From NCBI GenBank assembly GCA_030407085.1, contig CM059583.1, forward strand, positions 24,836,001 to 24,900,000: DNA of 64,000 nt, given 5' to 3'. How positions within the stretch are numbered: position 1 is the stretch's first letter; each line of letters begins with the position of its first letter. Position numbers and translations under genes: made by a program. Shown in pieces: positions 62,359 to 64,000 of the stretch. The stretch comes from Trichopria drosophilae (Eukaryota; Arthropoda; Insecta; Hymenoptera; Diapriidae). The notes beneath the pieces are model-generated. The model ran no database searches, was not told the origin of the DNA, and was given only the letters and a program-made list of their open reading frames with translations.

Positions 62359-63860
62359 GGTAAATGTACCAATAGTGAGACAGTTTTTAACCTCGTTTTC
62401 GTTGTTTTCTAAATAGAGAATTTGTTATTATTTTTTGTCAAAACCTGTTTATTTTATATGTAAGCTTATAGTTTAGAAGACAAAATGCGCTTAAGAACAG
62501 TTAGATTTGATAAAAAATAAAACTATAATAATAAAAATACGGAGGGGCTAATATGCTCCTAAAGCGGAACGGCCTAGAAGTGGTGTGCATCTCTGTTCCA
62601 TGACAGTTGTCACTATTGCGGAACAGTCATAATTGCCGATTATGATAAAAACTGAATTTTATTTGAACTTAAGGGGGGTCGATATTCCAAAATAAGATCG
62701 TCGCGAACATTGTTTATCATTATAAATATAATGTATATCATAAAAAAATATTATCATTGACTGGAATTCGTTAATTTTTGAAAATGTTAATTATTTGTTA
62801 AGAAAATTTAAACAATAAATAATACATGTTAAAAAACAACGTTGACAATTATCAATTTTTTTCAGGACCTATAAGCCCTTTCTCCTTTAATACTATCATC
62901 ATTAGCAATTGTTTTAAATTTTAACTAAATAATACGACAGTTTGTTCATGATATGACTTAGAGTTATCGATACTCCTTATATGCAGCCAGTGAAATTATT
63001 GACAAATGTTATTAGTTATTATATTAGCTCATTTGCATATTTTCTTATTATTAATCCTAGTAGTTATCAAAATCATGCAACGATATTTGACTTTAAACTT
63101 CACTTAATTGTGTCCTTTTAGATCTACACTACAAACTGGGTAGTTGCAGATTTCTTAGTATAATTTTAGAAAAAAATAACAAAATTGTATTTCTGTAATA
63201 ACTTTATGTAAAACTGTTTATTTTTAGGTTAGGTTTTTTTCTAGAGACAATGATCGAATTGAAACTTACCATGCAACTTGTTAGAATGAAAATTATTTTT
63301 CAACAATTCAAATAAATTACTTTTTGAATGAAATATGATTTTCACAGCGCTTATTGCATGAAATATAATATGCTTTTCACAATATATTCATGGCACTGTA
63401 ATCAGTGACAGTTTCCTATTATGGATTGTCATCGTTCCGTTTCCGGGACATAGAACTGAAACAACGCCTAATTAAAAACACATATTTATAAAAAATTAAA
63501 ATGATTAATCAACGAGTACTAAAAATCTACGTCGAAGATACATTCAGAAAATCGGAATAGCTCTGTATTTCAGAAAATATTTTAAGTAAAATAGGAATAA
63601 AATTTTTCACTCTTTCACTTTACGTTTCGTACACTGTCTCTACAAAATTTAAATCCTGTGGCATACTAATACTTTAAATTTATTTAAAATTAATTTCTAC
63701 AAATATTACTAGAGAATTTCTGCAGAAATTCATTCAAAATTTATTTCAAGTTCATTCTTAATTTTGTTCAGATTGATTTGAGGTAAAATTAGGACAGTTA
63801 TATAAATTTGCAAAAACCGTTCAGATATTGGGACAGTGCTCCGCTATTGGTACTTTAACC
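62359..63860. mobile_element. TTAA-flanked 1.5 kb element with GTACCAATAG ends
   Basis: TTAA at 62355-62358 and 63861-63864. Left end GGTAAATGTACCAATAGTGA; right end reverse-complemented GGTTAAAGTACCAATAGCGG. Internal boxes GCGGAACGG, GTCACTATTGCGGAACAG (62565-62630) and TATTGGGACAG (63827) echo the ends. The interior is AT-rich with no transposase frame. Confidence 0.75.
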
Positions 63861-64000
63861 TTAATTCTTTTCTATCCAAAATAATAAAATTACTTCAACT
63901 GCATTTGGCTAATTTCAAGTGCGTTTCGTACGTTAAAAAGAAATTATGATGAATTTAATGAATTTATGTAAGTTTTTTATAAGTTCGACTATATTTGAGT

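Overview
The window looks like insect nuclear DNA. It is A+T-rich (about 70% by eye), has no densely packed open frames or operons, and is crowded with short non-autonomous transposons. It also carries one 5'-truncated non-LTR retrotransposon and spliceosomal signals. The order cannot be fixed from the sequence alone; the repeat style fits Hymenoptera or another AT-rich insect group.

The only host gene I can support is on the minus strand and is split across most of the left half. A first coding exon at 33084-32996 has a T-rich acceptor and a GTAAG donor. It encodes 14 residues of a signal peptide and ends in phase 1. A G+C-rich exon at 4423-4257 has a TTTTCAG acceptor, a CTAAC branch-point-like motif upstream, and a phase that fits. 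Joined, they give exactly 70 codons: a 69-residue predicted secreted peptide with a mature part of about 49 residues and no cysteine. The intron would be about 28.6 kb. I do not recognise the family. At least one 5' untranslated exon must lie further upstream (above 33085), because the signal-peptide exon begins at a splice acceptor.

The intron (4424-32995) is a catalogue of mobile DNA. It includes a LINE with an intact reverse-transcriptase frame (15430-17171, opposite strand to the host gene), a pogo-like MITE with TA duplication (8116-8363) and a second pogo-like end (9375-9491). A 1.6 kb element with very long inverted arms lies at 24597-26200, a GAGTG-rich MITE at 30145-30647, a TTAA-flanked long-TIR element at 31133-32177, and a foldback element of 29-30 bp units at 32642-32937. 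That last element stops only 58 bp inside the intron from the donor site.

The right half (33-64 kb) holds more of the same with no convincing coding exon. There is a second, oppositely oriented 29-bp foldback element (36033-36421), a palindrome-like element (39991-40746) and a 138-140 bp tandem array (41797-42400). There are TTAA-flanked elements at about 43600-44602 and 54976-56572, the latter carrying a second copy of the same family nested at 55298-56090. A TA-flanked GGGGCGAA element (47722-48640) and a further TTAA-flanked 1.5 kb element (62359-63860) complete the set. tRNA-derived SINE-like fragments occur at about 27.5, 50.1 and 62.1 kb.

Several 0.2-0.7 kb islands are visibly richer in G+C and CpG than their surroundings (about 0.6, 19.9, 23.0, 34.1, 37.1, 41.4, 46.7, 59.9 and 61.4 kb). 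They are the best candidates for enhancers, promoters or non-coding exons, but nothing in the sequence proves that. No rRNA gene, intact tRNA gene, CRISPR array, operon or prokaryotic feature was seen.
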